Below are positions 49,533-59,256 of a DNA stretch of 64,000 bases, piece after piece; positions within the stretch are counted from its first letter, which is position 1; each line of letters starts with the position of its first letter. Source of the DNA: Caulobacteraceae bacterium (GTDB lineage: Bacteria; Pseudomonadota; Alphaproteobacteria; Caulobacterales; Caulobacteraceae). A program made the translations under genes and the position numbers. The notes beneath the pieces were generated by a model. That model made no database searches, was not told the origin of the DNA, and worked only from the letters and a program-made list of their open reading frames with translations. The stretch covers positions 1 to 64,000 of the forward strand of contig JAFBAO010000090.1 of assembly GCA_019247715.1 (NCBI GenBank). Direction: 5' to 3'.

Positions 49533-50342
49533 ATGGACCAGGTTCTCGCGGGGAAATCGGCGATCGTCACCGGCGCGAGCCGCGGCATCGGTCGGGGCAT
49601 CGCGCTCGGCATGGCTGAGGCGGGCGCGGACCTGGTGCTCTCGGCGCGGACCATGCCCGACCTCGAGGCGGTGGCCGAGCAGATCCGCGCGATGGGCCGA
49701 CGCGCCGTCTGCGTCCACATGGACGCCTACAAGTACGAGGACCTGGCGGCGGTGGTGGAAAGGACCGTCGCCGAATTCGGCAAGCTCGACGTTCTGGTCA
49801 ACAACGCCGGCGGCAGCCGCAACGTCGACAAGGGTTGGCTGGGCTTCCTCGACACGCCGCCGGAGTCGCTGGAAGGCGTGTTCAAGCTCAACCTCTTCTC
49901 GCCGGTGGTGATGTCCCAGTACGCCGCGCGCGTGATGGTGCGCCAGCGCAGCGGGGCCATCATCAACATCACCTCGCCGATGGCGGTCTACACCTCGTCG
50001 AAGGTGCAGACCTACAGCGCCGCGAAGGCCGCGCTCAACGAGATGACCAAGCTCTGGGCGGTGGAGCTCGGGCGCTACAACGTGCGCGTCAACGCCATCC
50101 TCCCGGGCCCCATCGAGACGGCGACCACCGACAAGTTCATGACGCCGGCGGTGATGAAGAACATCCAGGAGACGGTGCCCCTGGGGCGGATCGGCTATCC
50201 CGACGACGTCGCGCCGCTGGCGGTCTTCCTCGCCTCGGACGGGGCGCGCTTCATCAACGGGGCGACGGTGCTGGTGACCGGGGGGCGCCGCGGCGAGGCG
50301 GCCATGCCCCCGCCGCCCGAGAGCCTTTCGCAGGCCGACTGA
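49533..50342 (+). CDS. SDR family oxidoreductase
   Basis: SAIVTGASRGIGRGIALGMAEAGA; LVNNAGGSRN; YSAAKAALNEMTKLWAVEL. Confidence 0.9.
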   Translation: MDQVLAGKSAIVTGASRGIGRGIALGMAEAGADLVLSARTMPDLEAVAEQIRAMGRRAVCVHMDAYKYEDLAAVVERTVAEFGKLDVLVNNAGGSRNVDKGWLGFLDTPPESLEGVFKLNLFSPVVMSQYAARVMVRQRSGAIINITSPMAVYTSSKVQTYSAAKAALNEMTKLWAVELGRYNVRVNAILPGPIETATTDKFMTPAVMKNIQETVPLGRIGYPDDVAPLAVFLASDGARFINGATVLVTGGRRGEAAMPPPPESLSQAD

Positions 50343-50355
50343 GCTCACCGCGCTG

Positions 50356-51519
50356 ATGGACGCCCGCCTTCTCGACCCGGAACGCGCGATCGAGGAAGCG
50401 AAGGCGCAGACCGGCCTTTCCGACTTTGACGACGCCGATCTGCCCGCACGCCTGGCGCGGCTGATGGCGCGCCTCGGCGAGGCGGGGCTCGACGAGGAAG
50501 GACGGCGCCGCGCCCACGGGACCGCGGTGGGGTTCCTCGTCGCCCGGCTGCAGGTGATCGCTGACCGGCGCCGCTATCCCATCGACCGTGAGGAGATCGC
50601 CCGGCCGATCATCGTCACCGGCGCCGCCCGCTCGGGAACGACGCTGCTGCAGATGCTGCTCGGCCAGGCCCCCGGGGCGCGGCTGCTGAAGTTCTGGGAA
50701 GTGATGCGGCCTTCTCCCCCGCCCTCTCTGGCTGGGCCAGACGATCCGCGGCGGGCGCAGGGCGACGCCGACTGGAGGGAGATCCTGGAGCGCATTCCGG
50801 CCTGGCTCGTCTCGCACCCCTACAACGGGATGCTGGGCGACAACCCGCCGGAGTGCGAACGGCTTTGGGCGATGGACCTGCGCGCCGTCATGCCGAGCGG
50901 CTGGTGGCGGACGCCGGTGGCCATGGTCTCGGCTGGCCCGCCCGAGCCGGCGGCGCAGCTGCGGACCCACAAGCTGATGCTCCGACAGCTCCAGTACGGC
51001 GCTCCGCCGCGCCGCTGGGTGCTGAAGGGCGTGCGCCACCACTTCTACCTGGACGCGGTGCTGGACGCCTATCCCGACGCCACGGTCGTCTGGATCCATC
51101 GCGATCCGGTCCAGGCGATCGCTTCGCGGGTCCAGCTGCTCACCGAGATCTACGAGGGGATCATCCGCGGAGGCCTCGACCGAGGCGCAATGCGCAAGGC
51201 GATCGTCGCCCAGGGCCGCGCCGCCTTCGCCGAACTCGCCAACGCCAGGATGGCCGACGATCCGCGCGTCCATCATCTGCTTTACAAGGCGTTCACCGCC
51301 GATCCCCTGGGCGAGATCGAGCGGCTGTGCGCCCGCGCCGGCCTGCCGTTCGGCCCCGAGTTCCGGGCGGCGATGGAGGCGTGGCTGCAGAAGAACCCCA
51401 CCAACCGCTACGGCCGCTTCGGATATGGGCTGGACGTGTTCGACGAACCCATCGAACGCATGCACCGCGAATTCGAGCCCTACCGCGCGCGATTTGGCGT
51501 GCCGATCGAGGCGTCGTGA
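50356..51519 (+). CDS. Sulfotransferase family protein
   Basis: PIIVTGAARSGTTLLQMLLGQAPGARLLKFWEVMRPSP (PAPS 5'-PSB loop); PDATVVWIHRDPVQAIASRVQL (3'-PB motif). Confidence 0.88.
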   Translation: MDARLLDPERAIEEAKAQTGLSDFDDADLPARLARLMARLGEAGLDEEGRRRAHGTAVGFLVARLQVIADRRRYPIDREEIARPIIVTGAARSGTTLLQMLLGQAPGARLLKFWEVMRPSPPPSLAGPDDPRRAQGDADWREILERIPAWLVSHPYNGMLGDNPPECERLWAMDLRAVMPSGWWRTPVAMVSAGPPEPAAQLRTHKLMLRQLQYGAPPRRWVLKGVRHHFYLDAVLDAYPDATVVWIHRDPVQAIASRVQLLTEIYEGIIRGGLDRGAMRKAIVAQGRAAFAELANARMADDPRVHHLLYKAFTADPLGEIERLCARAGLPFGPEFRAAMEAWLQKNPTNRYGRFGYGLDVFDEPIERMHREFEPYRARFGVPIEAS

Positions 51520-51555
51520 CGCCGGCCGCATAGGCGCCCAGAAGGAGGAAGCGAC

Positions 51556-52788
51556 ATGGCATACGGCGACGGCCCCTATGACGAAGCCCTGCGTACGGCC
51601 TGGGGCGCGTTCTGCGACCGGCTGAAGGCGGCCGGCGAGCGCGTCTTCAAGGACGTCAATCCCCCCACTTCGCTGCAGCGGGCCGACGGCTTCCGCTTCC
51701 TCACCCAGAACCTCAGCCAGGCTTTCGACCTGGCGCTGGAGACCAAGGATACGCGCTTCCCGGCCATCCATGCCTTCTGCTCGCCCACCCGCAAGCTCGG
51801 ATCCGACAACGCCGACTGCGTCTATCTGCAGGCCTGGATCGACGGGAGCTCCGTCTACCGGGTCACGGGACGCAAGGGGACCGCGCGCTTCTGGAACATG
51901 ACCATCCAGGGCGAGCGCAAGCCCGGCGCCCTGCACGAGCCGTTCGGCGACACGCCCCAGGCCAATCTATTCGGCCACGAGCTGGAGGCGAACTGGGACG
52001 GAAGCTTCGAGGTTTACGTGGGCGGCGAACGACAGGGGCGCAACTGGCTCCCCACCGCCCCCGACACCCGCAAGATCTACTTCCGCCAATATTTCGACAG
52101 CTGGGACGAAGAGGCGGCGAGCTACCGCATCGAGCGCGTCGACATGGCGGGGCCCCGCCCCACGCCGAACCATGAGACCATGATCGAGGCCATGCGCTGG
52201 GCGTCGGACTTCGTCTACGACGTGGTCGACTACTGGCCCGAATACCTCTGGAACATCCGCGGCCTGATGAGCGAGGACGCCTTCAACCGGTTCGACCGCA
52301 AGGACATCCACGCCGCCGGCTGGACGGCGTCGGACGAGGCCCAGGACGTCCGCCGCGGCCGCATCCTGAAGGGCATGCGCTGGCGGCTCGCCGCCGACGA
52401 GGCGATCATCGTCGAGTTCGACCGCACGGACGACTTCTGGATGCTCACCAACGAAGGCGTGTTCGGCAACAGCATGGATTACCTCTACCGCCCCGTCAGC
52501 TACACGCCGTCCCGCACGGCGATCGACAGCGACGGCAAGATCCGCCTCGTCATGACGCACGCCGATCCGGGCTACGCCAACTGGATCGACACCCAGGCCT
52601 ACGGGGAGGGGCTGCTTACCTTCCGCAACGTCATGGCGCGGGAATATCCGCAGCTCGCGACGAGGCTGGTCAAAGTCGCCGACCTTCCGGCCAGCCTGCC
52701 CCCCGACAGCAAGCGGATGTCGAAGGAAGAACGCGTCGCCGCCATGGCCCAGCGCCTGCACGCGATCCAACGTCGCTTCAGGATCTGA
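51556..52788 (+). CDS. DUF1214 domain-containing protein
   Basis: Motifs resembling DUF1254/DUF1214 proteins: CVYLQAWIDGSSVYRVTGRKGTARFWNMTIQGERKPG; DGSFEVYVGGERQGRNWLPTAPDTRKIYFRQYFDSWDEE. Confidence 0.75.
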   Translation: MAYGDGPYDEALRTAWGAFCDRLKAAGERVFKDVNPPTSLQRADGFRFLTQNLSQAFDLALETKDTRFPAIHAFCSPTRKLGSDNADCVYLQAWIDGSSVYRVTGRKGTARFWNMTIQGERKPGALHEPFGDTPQANLFGHELEANWDGSFEVYVGGERQGRNWLPTAPDTRKIYFRQYFDSWDEEAASYRIERVDMAGPRPTPNHETMIEAMRWASDFVYDVVDYWPEYLWNIRGLMSEDAFNRFDRKDIHAAGWTASDEAQDVRRGRILKGMRWRLAADEAIIVEFDRTDDFWMLTNEGVFGNSMDYLYRPVSYTPSRTAIDSDGKIRLVMTHADPGYANWIDTQAYGEGLLTFRNVMAREYPQLATRLVKVADLPASLPPDSKRMSKEERVAAMAQRLHAIQRRFRI

Positions 52789-52817
52789 GGCGTCTCCACC
52801 AGACCAGGAGTGTTCGA

Positions 52818-54176
52818 TTGTACGCAGGCGATCGCAAGGTGGCGGCGGAACACCAATCCGACGCCCGGACCGCTGGGTATCCCCTCGTCGTACTGGCGGC
52901 GACGGGGGTCGTTCTCCTGGTCCTCAACATCCTCGCCAACGCCGACCGGCAGGTGATCACCATCCTGGTCCGGCCGCTGGAGCAGGACCTGCGCCTGAAC
53001 GACTTCCAGATGAGCCTCCTGCTGGGACCCGCGTTCTCCTTGCTCTACGCCGTCACCGGATTGCCGTTCGGCTGGGCCGCGGACCGGCTTTCCCGGCGCT
53101 GGATCATCCTGGCGGGCGCGGCGGTCTGGGGCGCGGCCACCGCGCTGGCGGGCCTGGCGGCCAGCTTCGGCCAGCTGCTGGCCGCCCGCGTGGGCGTGGG
53201 CGTGGGCGAGGCCTCGCTGACGCCCAGCGCCTGGTCGACCATCGTCGATGTGGTCCCCAAGTCCTGGCTGGCGCTGGCGGTCTCCGCCTACAACACCGGG
53301 GTCACCATCGGCGGCGCCGTGGGCCTGGTGCTGGGCGGCTGGCTCATCGACCACGTGGCGGCCGGGCCGCTCGCGCATCTGGCGGGGCTGGCGCACCTGA
53401 GGCCGTGGCAATGGGTGTTCCTGCTACTCGGAGCGCCGGCGGTGCTCGTGGCGCCCTTCGCCCTCCTGCTGCCGGAGACCCGCAAAGACCATCCGCAAAC
53501 GGACGCGCCGCCGCCGACCTGGGGCTCGGTGTTCCAGCTCATGGGCCAGAACAAGCGCGCCATGGCGGCCGCCTTTCTCGGCGGGACGGGGATCGTCACC
53601 ATCACCCAGGCGATCGGCGCCTGGACGCCCACCTTCATGCACCGCGCGTTCCACCTTTCGGCCACCACCGTCGGCCTGTACTTCGGCGTGCTGCTGTTCG
53701 CGGTCGGCACGTTCGGTCATTTCTTCGTCGGGGCGACGGTGGACGCCCTCTACAGACGCGGGATCAAGGACGCCTATCTTCGCTACCCGGCGGCGGCCCT
53801 GCTGCTCTCCATCCCCTGCGCCATCGCCGCGTTCCTGTCCCATCAGGCGTGGCTGTTCCTGGCGCTGATCGGGTTTTTCTACCTGACCACCTTTCCCACC
53901 ATGGGGGTGTGCCTGGCCGCCACGCAGCTGATGACGCCGCCGCTCATGCGCGGGCGGATCGTGGCCGCCTTCCTGCTCTGCATCCACGTGGTCGGCTCTT
54001 CGATCGGCGCGCCGTTCGTTGGGCTGCTGGTGACCTACGGGCTCCGCGATCCGTCGAAGCTGGGCGCCGCCGTATGCGGGGTGCTGGCGCTGACCGGTCC
54101 GCTGACCATCGCCCTGCTCTGGCAGGGCATGAAACCGCTGCGCGCCTTCGAGGCCTCCGCGGCGGTGTCTACTTAG
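52818..54176 (+). CDS. MFS transporter (spinster-like)
   Basis: LNILANADRQVITILVRPLEQDLRLNDFQMSLLLGPAFSLLYAVTGLPFGWAADRLSRRWIILAGAAVWGAATALAGLA; 12-TM pattern; TTG start. Confidence 0.9.
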   Translation: MYAGDRKVAAEHQSDARTAGYPLVVLAATGVVLLVLNILANADRQVITILVRPLEQDLRLNDFQMSLLLGPAFSLLYAVTGLPFGWAADRLSRRWIILAGAAVWGAATALAGLAASFGQLLAARVGVGVGEASLTPSAWSTIVDVVPKSWLALAVSAYNTGVTIGGAVGLVLGGWLIDHVAAGPLAHLAGLAHLRPWQWVFLLLGAPAVLVAPFALLLPETRKDHPQTDAPPPTWGSVFQLMGQNKRAMAAAFLGGTGIVTITQAIGAWTPTFMHRAFHLSATTVGLYFGVLLFAVGTFGHFFVGATVDALYRRGIKDAYLRYPAAALLLSIPCAIAAFLSHQAWLFLALIGFFYLTTFPTMGVCLAATQLMTPPLMRGRIVAAFLLCIHVVGSSIGAPFVGLLVTYGLRDPSKLGAAVCGVLALTGPLTIALLWQGMKPLRAFEASAAVST

Positions 54177-54188
54177 CTGGAGACGAGC

Positions 54189-54647
54189 ATGGCTCTCATC
54201 ACCCCCGCCTACCATTTCGGCATCGTCGTGCGGAATATTGAGCGCGCCCAGGCCGAGCTCAGCGAGCTCCTCGGCCTGCACTGGCATCGCGCCATCGCCT
54301 CGGACGGGCTGCGCGACACCCCCGAGGGGGTCAAGCTAATCAATTCGCGCTTCTGCTATTCGAAGGAGGGCCCGCCCTATTTCGAGCTCCTGGAGCAGAG
54401 GCCGGGCACCATCTGGGAGAAGACCGGGCTGCACCACATCGGAGTCTGGACCGACGACTTCCACGCCGAATCGGCGCGGTTCGACGCCTGCGGCTGTCCG
54501 CGCGCCTCGGTGACCATCGCCGAGAACGGCGAGTGGCGCGGCGGCTGCTACCACACCACCAGCGATGGGCTGCACATCGAGCTGGTGAACATCGGCACTT
54601 CGGGCCCGCGCCTGGCGCGCTACCTCAACGGCGGGGGCTATGAGTGA
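54189..54647 (+). CDS. VOC (glyoxalase/dioxygenase) family protein
   Basis: PAYHFGIVVRNIERAQAELSELLGLHWHRA; TGLHHIGVWTDDFHAESARF; YHTTSDGLHIELVN. Confidence 0.88.
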   Translation: MALITPAYHFGIVVRNIERAQAELSELLGLHWHRAIASDGLRDTPEGVKLINSRFCYSKEGPPYFELLEQRPGTIWEKTGLHHIGVWTDDFHAESARFDACGCPRASVTIAENGEWRGGCYHTTSDGLHIELVNIGTSGPRLARYLNGGGYE

Positions 54648-54701
54648 CCGCGCATCCGCCCCTTGCGGGGGCGCGACGATCGGGCCGGATCGACGCGGCG
54701 G

Positions 54702-56045
54702 CTATAGCGGCGCCCGTTGCGGACCGGGCTCGGCCACTGCGAGCTTCGGCTTCGGCGAGGCGGTCCGCAAACCATCCGACGGACCATCCGGATATCGCCC
54801 GAGGGTCCCGGTGAGCAGCGCGCCCAGCCCCAGGGCGAGCGCCATTCCCATGAGATCGTAGCGGTAGCTGCCCTGAAGGTCGTAGAACAGACCCGCGGCG
54901 ACCGGACCCACGCCATACCCCAGGCCCACGAACCCGAGCAGCAGGCCGAGGATGGAGCCGTAGCGCCTCAGCCCGAAGTAGCGGCTCGCGGCGTAGCTCA
55001 GCATGTCGTATTCGGCGCCCCCCGCCAGGCCAGCGCAGATGAACAGCGGCGCGAGGCGCCAGGGCGTGTTCTGCACCAGCAGCAGGAGCACCACCGCCGC
55101 CGCCTCGGCGGCGAAGAGCGCCGCCGCCACGTAGCGGGTGTGGATGAGGTCGAGAAGTACTCCGGCGCCCAGGCGCCCGAGCACCAGCGAAGGACCCGAC
55201 AGCGCCGCGTAGAGCGCCGCGGTGGCCGGCTTGACGCCATGGTCGGCCAAGATCGCCTGCGCATGCACCACAATGGTGCTCGAGCAATAGGAGAAGATCA
55301 GCAGCGAGACCGCCAACCGCCAGAAAGTCCCTGACCGCAAGGCCTGGGTGAAATCCACCCCCTCCCGCGCCGCCGGGCCGGCCCCCCCTTCTTCCGATCG
55401 AATCTTTTTTCCGCGCGCCAGATCGCCGGCGTCGAAGAAGAACACCCAGGTCGTCGTGAGTCCTACGAGGATCGCGAAGCCGCCGAGCGAGAAGTAGACC
55501 ATGCGCCAACCGAAGTTGCGGGCGATCAGCACCGTGAGAATCGGCACCAGCGTGCTGGCGAGGGCGATCCCGCAATTGCCCGCCGCCAGCGCCAGGCCGC
55601 GGCTGCGGGTGAAGCGACTGGCGATTCCCAGCGCCCACACCAGGGAGCTCACCGCGAAATAGGTGAGCGCCACCAACCCCCAGGCGCCGTACCAGCTCCA
55701 GATGGATGGCCCGCTCAGACCGACCACCGCGAGCCCCGCCGCGTAGAAGCAGACGCCGGCCAGGGCGATGCGGCGCGCCCCGACCCGGTCGACGACGGCC
55801 CCGACGACGGGCGCTGCAAAGACGCCGCCGATAGTGGTCAAGGTGACGCCTATCGAGATCTGGGCCCGGGGCCAGTGGTACTGCGCCGCCAGCGGCCTGA
55901 TCAGCGGGCCGATCGCGTATAGATGCATGCCGGCGATGGCGCAGCCGACGAAGGAGGCGACGACGACCGGCCAGCCTCGTCGCCATTCCTCCAGGGTGGT
56001 GATTCCCCCCGGCGCCTTCCGGGCGGTGGCCTCGTCGGCCGCCAT
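54702..56045 (-). CDS. MFS transporter (oxalate/formate antiporter-like)
   Basis: GPLIRPLAAQYHWPRAQISIGVTLTTIGGVFAAPVVGAVVDRVGARRIALAGVCFYAAGLA; 12-TM pattern. Confidence 0.88.
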   Translation of the reverse strand: MAADEATARKAPGGITTLEEWRRGWPVVVASFVGCAIAGMHLYAIGPLIRPLAAQYHWPRAQISIGVTLTTIGGVFAAPVVGAVVDRVGARRIALAGVCFYAAGLAVVGLSGPSIWSWYGAWGLVALTYFAVSSLVWALGIASRFTRSRGLALAAGNCGIALASTLVPILTVLIARNFGWRMVYFSLGGFAILVGLTTTWVFFFDAGDLARGKKIRSEEGGAGPAAREGVDFTQALRSGTFWRLAVSLLIFSYCSSTIVVHAQAILADHGVKPATAALYAALSGPSLVLGRLGAGVLLDLIHTRYVAAALFAAEAAAVVLLLLVQNTPWRLAPLFICAGLAGGAEYDMLSYAASRYFGLRRYGSILGLLLGFVGLGYGVGPVAAGLFYDLQGSYRYDLMGMALALGLGALLTGTLGRYPDGPSDGLRTASPKPKLAVAEPGPQRAPL

Positions 56046-56102
56046 GCGTTGCTCCCTGTCTGACGTGGACCCGCCCGCCTCACGCGCGGCCGGCGACGGC
56101 CG

Positions 56103-56555
56103 CTATTGGCGCGGGGCCGGGGGAAGCACCGAGCGCCGCAGGCGGGTCAGGCGCAGGCTGGCGATCCGCCAGGCGTCGCCGTCGTTGCGGTAGGTCTCAT
56201 GATAGTGCCCGTGCCCGTGGAAGCTGACGCCGTCGCGCTCGACGATGTCCTCCATGGCCCAGACGCCCCTCGCCTCGGTGCGCGACAGGACCTCGATCTC
56301 CGGCATGTGGCCGTGATGGACGGAAACGCCGCCCGTGAGCCGCTCGCGCGCGAAGCCGACGAACGTATCGCGTCCTTCGAGCACCTCCTGAGGCGGCGTC
56401 CGCCCGGGGGTCTGAACATCCCCGTCGATGACGACCTTGACGTCCGGCGTGAAGACGTCCCCCCAGGCGTCCCACTGCTTGGTGTCAACCAGGCGGAAGT
56501 AGCGCGCCTTCAAAGCGCGGATGGCCTCGATGGCCGAGATTTCTTCAAGCGTCAC
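56103..56555 (-). CDS. NTF2-like/SnoaL family protein
   Basis: IEAIRALKARYFRLVDTKQWDAWGDVFTPDVKVVIDGD; VHHGHMPEIEVLSRTEARGVWAMEDIV; HGHGHYHETYR. Confidence 0.87.
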   Translation of the reverse strand: MTLEEISAIEAIRALKARYFRLVDTKQWDAWGDVFTPDVKVVIDGDVQTPGRTPPQEVLEGRDTFVGFARERLTGGVSVHHGHMPEIEVLSRTEARGVWAMEDIVERDGVSFHGHGHYHETYRNDGDAWRIASLRLTRLRRSVLPPAPRQ

Positions 56556-56598
56556 TGGCCGCCCTCCTCGTATTTGAAGCTGAAGCCGTCAGCCCTCT

Positions 56599-57807
56599 TC
56601 AGGCCACCACCCGGCGCGCGCGAAGATCGGCCACCTGCGCCGCGTCCAGATCGAGGAGCTCCCGGAGCACATAGTCGGTGTGCGAGCCCAGCAGGGGAGC
56701 GGCCTCGTAGCGATCGATCGGTGTGCCCGAGAATCGGATCGGATTGGCGAGCCCCGGCAGGACCGCGCCGCCTCCATGGCGGGTCTCGATGATCATCTCG
56801 CGCGCCACCGTCTGGGGGTGGACGGCCGCTTCGTGCAGGGTGTTCAGCGGCGAAGCCAGGATGTCGGCCTCGGCGAGGCGGGCCAGCGCGTCGGCCGTCG
56901 TCAGCTTGCGGATCTCGGCGGCCACGGCGCCGGTGACCTCGGCCCGGTTGGCCGTCCGGGCGCGTTGGGTGGCGAAGCGCGGATCCTCGGCGAAGTCCGG
57001 CCGATTCAAGGCCTTGGAAAGCCTCTGGAACTCAACGTCGCTGCGGATCGCCATCTGGAACACGCCGTCGGCCGTTTCGAAGAGTCCGGTGGGCGAGATG
57101 CCGTCCGATTGGTCCTCGCCGGTCCATTCGGTGCCCGCCAGCAGATGGTCGATCATCCGGTAGCTCATCAACGAAAGGCCTGCGTCGTAGAGAGCCAGGT
57201 CGATGTACTGCCCGGCGCCGCCCCTGGCGTCGCGCGCGTAGAGCGCGGCGAGGACGGCGGCCACGCCGTTCATGCCCGTGAAATAGTCGATCATCGGCAT
57301 GGGGGTCTTGATGGACCCGCCGTCCGGCGTCCAGCTCATGCGCATCAGGCCGATCAGGCCCTGCACGACATTGTCCAGCGCCGGCCGCTGGCGATAGGGG
57401 CCGGTCTGGCCGAAACCGCTGATGGAAAGGTAGATCAGGCGCGGGTTCAGAGGTCCGATCGCCGCGTAGTCCAGCCCGCGCCGGGCCAGATCGCCGGGCT
57501 TGAAGTTTTCGATCAGGACGTCCGAGGTCGCCGCCAGGCGCTTGACGATCTCCTGGGCTTCCGGCTGTCGAAGATCGAGCCCGATCGACTTCTTGTTCCG
57601 GTTGAGACCCACGAAAACCGAGCCGGTGTCGGTGGGCCTGCCTTCGCCGTCGGGGACCATGGTGGGACCGAGCTGGCGGGTGAAGTCGCCTCCGTCCACG
57701 GCCTCGACCTTGATCACCTCGGCGCCGAAGTCGCCGAGCGTCTGACCGCACCAGGGCGCGGCCACGGCGCGCCCCAGTTCCACGACCCGGATGTTGTCCA
57801 GCAGCAT
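56599..57807 (-). CDS. CaiB/BaiF family CoA-transferase
   Basis: MLLDNIRVVELGRAVAAPWCGQTLGDFGAEVIKVEAVDGGDFTRQLGP; LNRNKKSIGLDLRQPEAQEIVKRL; VLIENFKPGDLARRGLDY. Confidence 0.93.
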   Translation of the reverse strand: MLLDNIRVVELGRAVAAPWCGQTLGDFGAEVIKVEAVDGGDFTRQLGPTMVPDGEGRPTDTGSVFVGLNRNKKSIGLDLRQPEAQEIVKRLAATSDVLIENFKPGDLARRGLDYAAIGPLNPRLIYLSISGFGQTGPYRQRPALDNVVQGLIGLMRMSWTPDGGSIKTPMPMIDYFTGMNGVAAVLAALYARDARGGAGQYIDLALYDAGLSLMSYRMIDHLLAGTEWTGEDQSDGISPTGLFETADGVFQMAIRSDVEFQRLSKALNRPDFAEDPRFATQRARTANRAEVTGAVAAEIRKLTTADALARLAEADILASPLNTLHEAAVHPQTVAREMIIETRHGGGAVLPGLANPIRFSGTPIDRYEAAPLLGSHTDYVLRELLDLDAAQVADLRARRVVA

Positions 57808-58001
57808 GGGCCTCCCACCTTCGACTTATATGCGCCTACCGATTAGCGCGCCCGAAATGGCGGCGTAAAGGCGGCAGCGCGCCATAGGGGCCCTCCAAGA
57901 TCCTTTTGGGCTTACGGATCGGACTCCGCCCCGCTAAGGTCCCCTAGGCGTCCCGGCGCCGAAGCGGATGCGATCTGAAACCAAGGCTTAGGGAGGATCC
58001 A

Positions 58002-58340
58002 GTGGCGCGTTTCCTGTTTGTCGTGATGACGAAGCCCGCGGAAGGGCGCGAGCGGGAGTACAACGACTGGTATTCGAACCAGCATCTGGACGACGTCATC
58101 AGCGTCGAGGGGTTTGTCGCCGCCCAACGCTTCAAGCTCTGCGAAGGCGACGGGCTGCCCGGCGGCAGTCCCTATCTGGCCCTCTACGAGATCGAGGCCG
58201 AGAGCGCCGCGGCCGCCCAGAAAGCGCTCGGTGAGAAGTCCGCCTCTGGGACGATGTTCATCAGCGAAGCCCTGGACCTCAAGACCGTCTCGGCCGCCTA
58301 CTACGAGCCGATCACGGCGAGGAAGGCCAGGCGCGGCTAG
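58002..58340 (+). CDS. Small EthD/DUF4286-like protein
   Basis: ARFLFVVMTKPAEGREREYNDWYSNQHLDDVISVEGFVAAQRFKL (ferredoxin-like dimeric alpha/beta barrel pattern). Confidence 0.7.
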   Translation: MARFLFVVMTKPAEGREREYNDWYSNQHLDDVISVEGFVAAQRFKLCEGDGLPGGSPYLALYEIEAESAAAAQKALGEKSASGTMFISEALDLKTVSAAYYEPITARKARRG

Positions 58341-58352
58341 GCGCGGCGTCGA

Positions 58353-59171
58353 TTGCCCCGCCCGTCGCGCAGCTCCGATCGGCTCGCCGGCCGCGCCGCC
58401 GTCGTCACGGGCGCCGGGGGAAGCGCGGGCGGCGACGGGATCGGCATGGCCATCGCCGTCCTGCTGGCGGCCGAAGGCGCGCGGGTGACGATCGTGGACC
58501 GCGACGTCGAGCGGGCCCAATACACCCAAGGCCTGATCGAGGCGGAGGGGAACCAGGCCCTGGCGGTGATCGCGGACATCAGCGACGATCTCGACTGCGG
58601 CCGCGCCGTCGAGGCCACGCTCGAAAGGTTCGGCCGGCTCGACATCCTGGTGAACAACGCGGGGATCACCGGCGGCGGCCCCTCGCTGGAGGCGCTGGAC
58701 CTTTCGGTGTGGCAGCGCACATTGGACGTCAACCTCAAGGGCGCGCTCATGATGGCGCGGCGGGCGGTTCCGGCGATGAAGGCGGCCGGCGGCGGATCGA
58801 TGATCCACATCGCCTCGGTGGCGGGGCTCCTCTCCAGCGGCGGCGGCTTCGCCTACGGCCCCTCCAAAGGGGGCATGATCGCCCTCTCCAGGGATATCGC
58901 GGTGGCGTACGGCCGGGCCGGCATCCGCTCCAACGTGATCTGCCCCGGCCACATGTTCACCCCGCTCGTCAGCGACATGCCGGCCGAGAAGCGGACGCTC
59001 CGGCGAAAGATCGCGCCGCTGGGCGTCGAAGGGGACGCCTGGGACATCGCCGAGGCGACGGTCTTCCTCGCCAGCGACGCGGCCCGGTTCATCTCCGGCG
59101 CCTGCCTGCCGGTGGACGGGGGCGCCACCGTCACCCTGGGGCTGAGATCCTTCGAGCTCGCCGGCGAATAG
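58353..59171 (+). CDS. SDR family oxidoreductase
   Basis: AAVVTGAGGSAGGDGIGMAIAVLLAAEGARVTIVDRD; YGPSKGGMIALSRDIA; ISGACLPVDGG. Confidence 0.88.
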   Translation: MPRPSRSSDRLAGRAAVVTGAGGSAGGDGIGMAIAVLLAAEGARVTIVDRDVERAQYTQGLIEAEGNQALAVIADISDDLDCGRAVEATLERFGRLDILVNNAGITGGGPSLEALDLSVWQRTLDVNLKGALMMARRAVPAMKAAGGGSMIHIASVAGLLSSGGGFAYGPSKGGMIALSRDIAVAYGRAGIRSNVICPGHMFTPLVSDMPAEKRTLRRKIAPLGVEGDAWDIAEATVFLASDAARFISGACLPVDGGATVTLGLRSFELAGE

Positions 59172-59256
59172 CGCCAAGCCCGCGCCTGGACAGGTTCCGC
59201 ATGCTTTTTTATAAGTTATTTCTTCGCGCTCAACCCCGGTCTGGGAGGTCGCCCGC

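Noticed and set aside
53180-53215. GTGGGC tandem repeats
   Set aside because: Short in-frame VGVGVGE coding repeat within an MFS transmembrane segment; ordinary.
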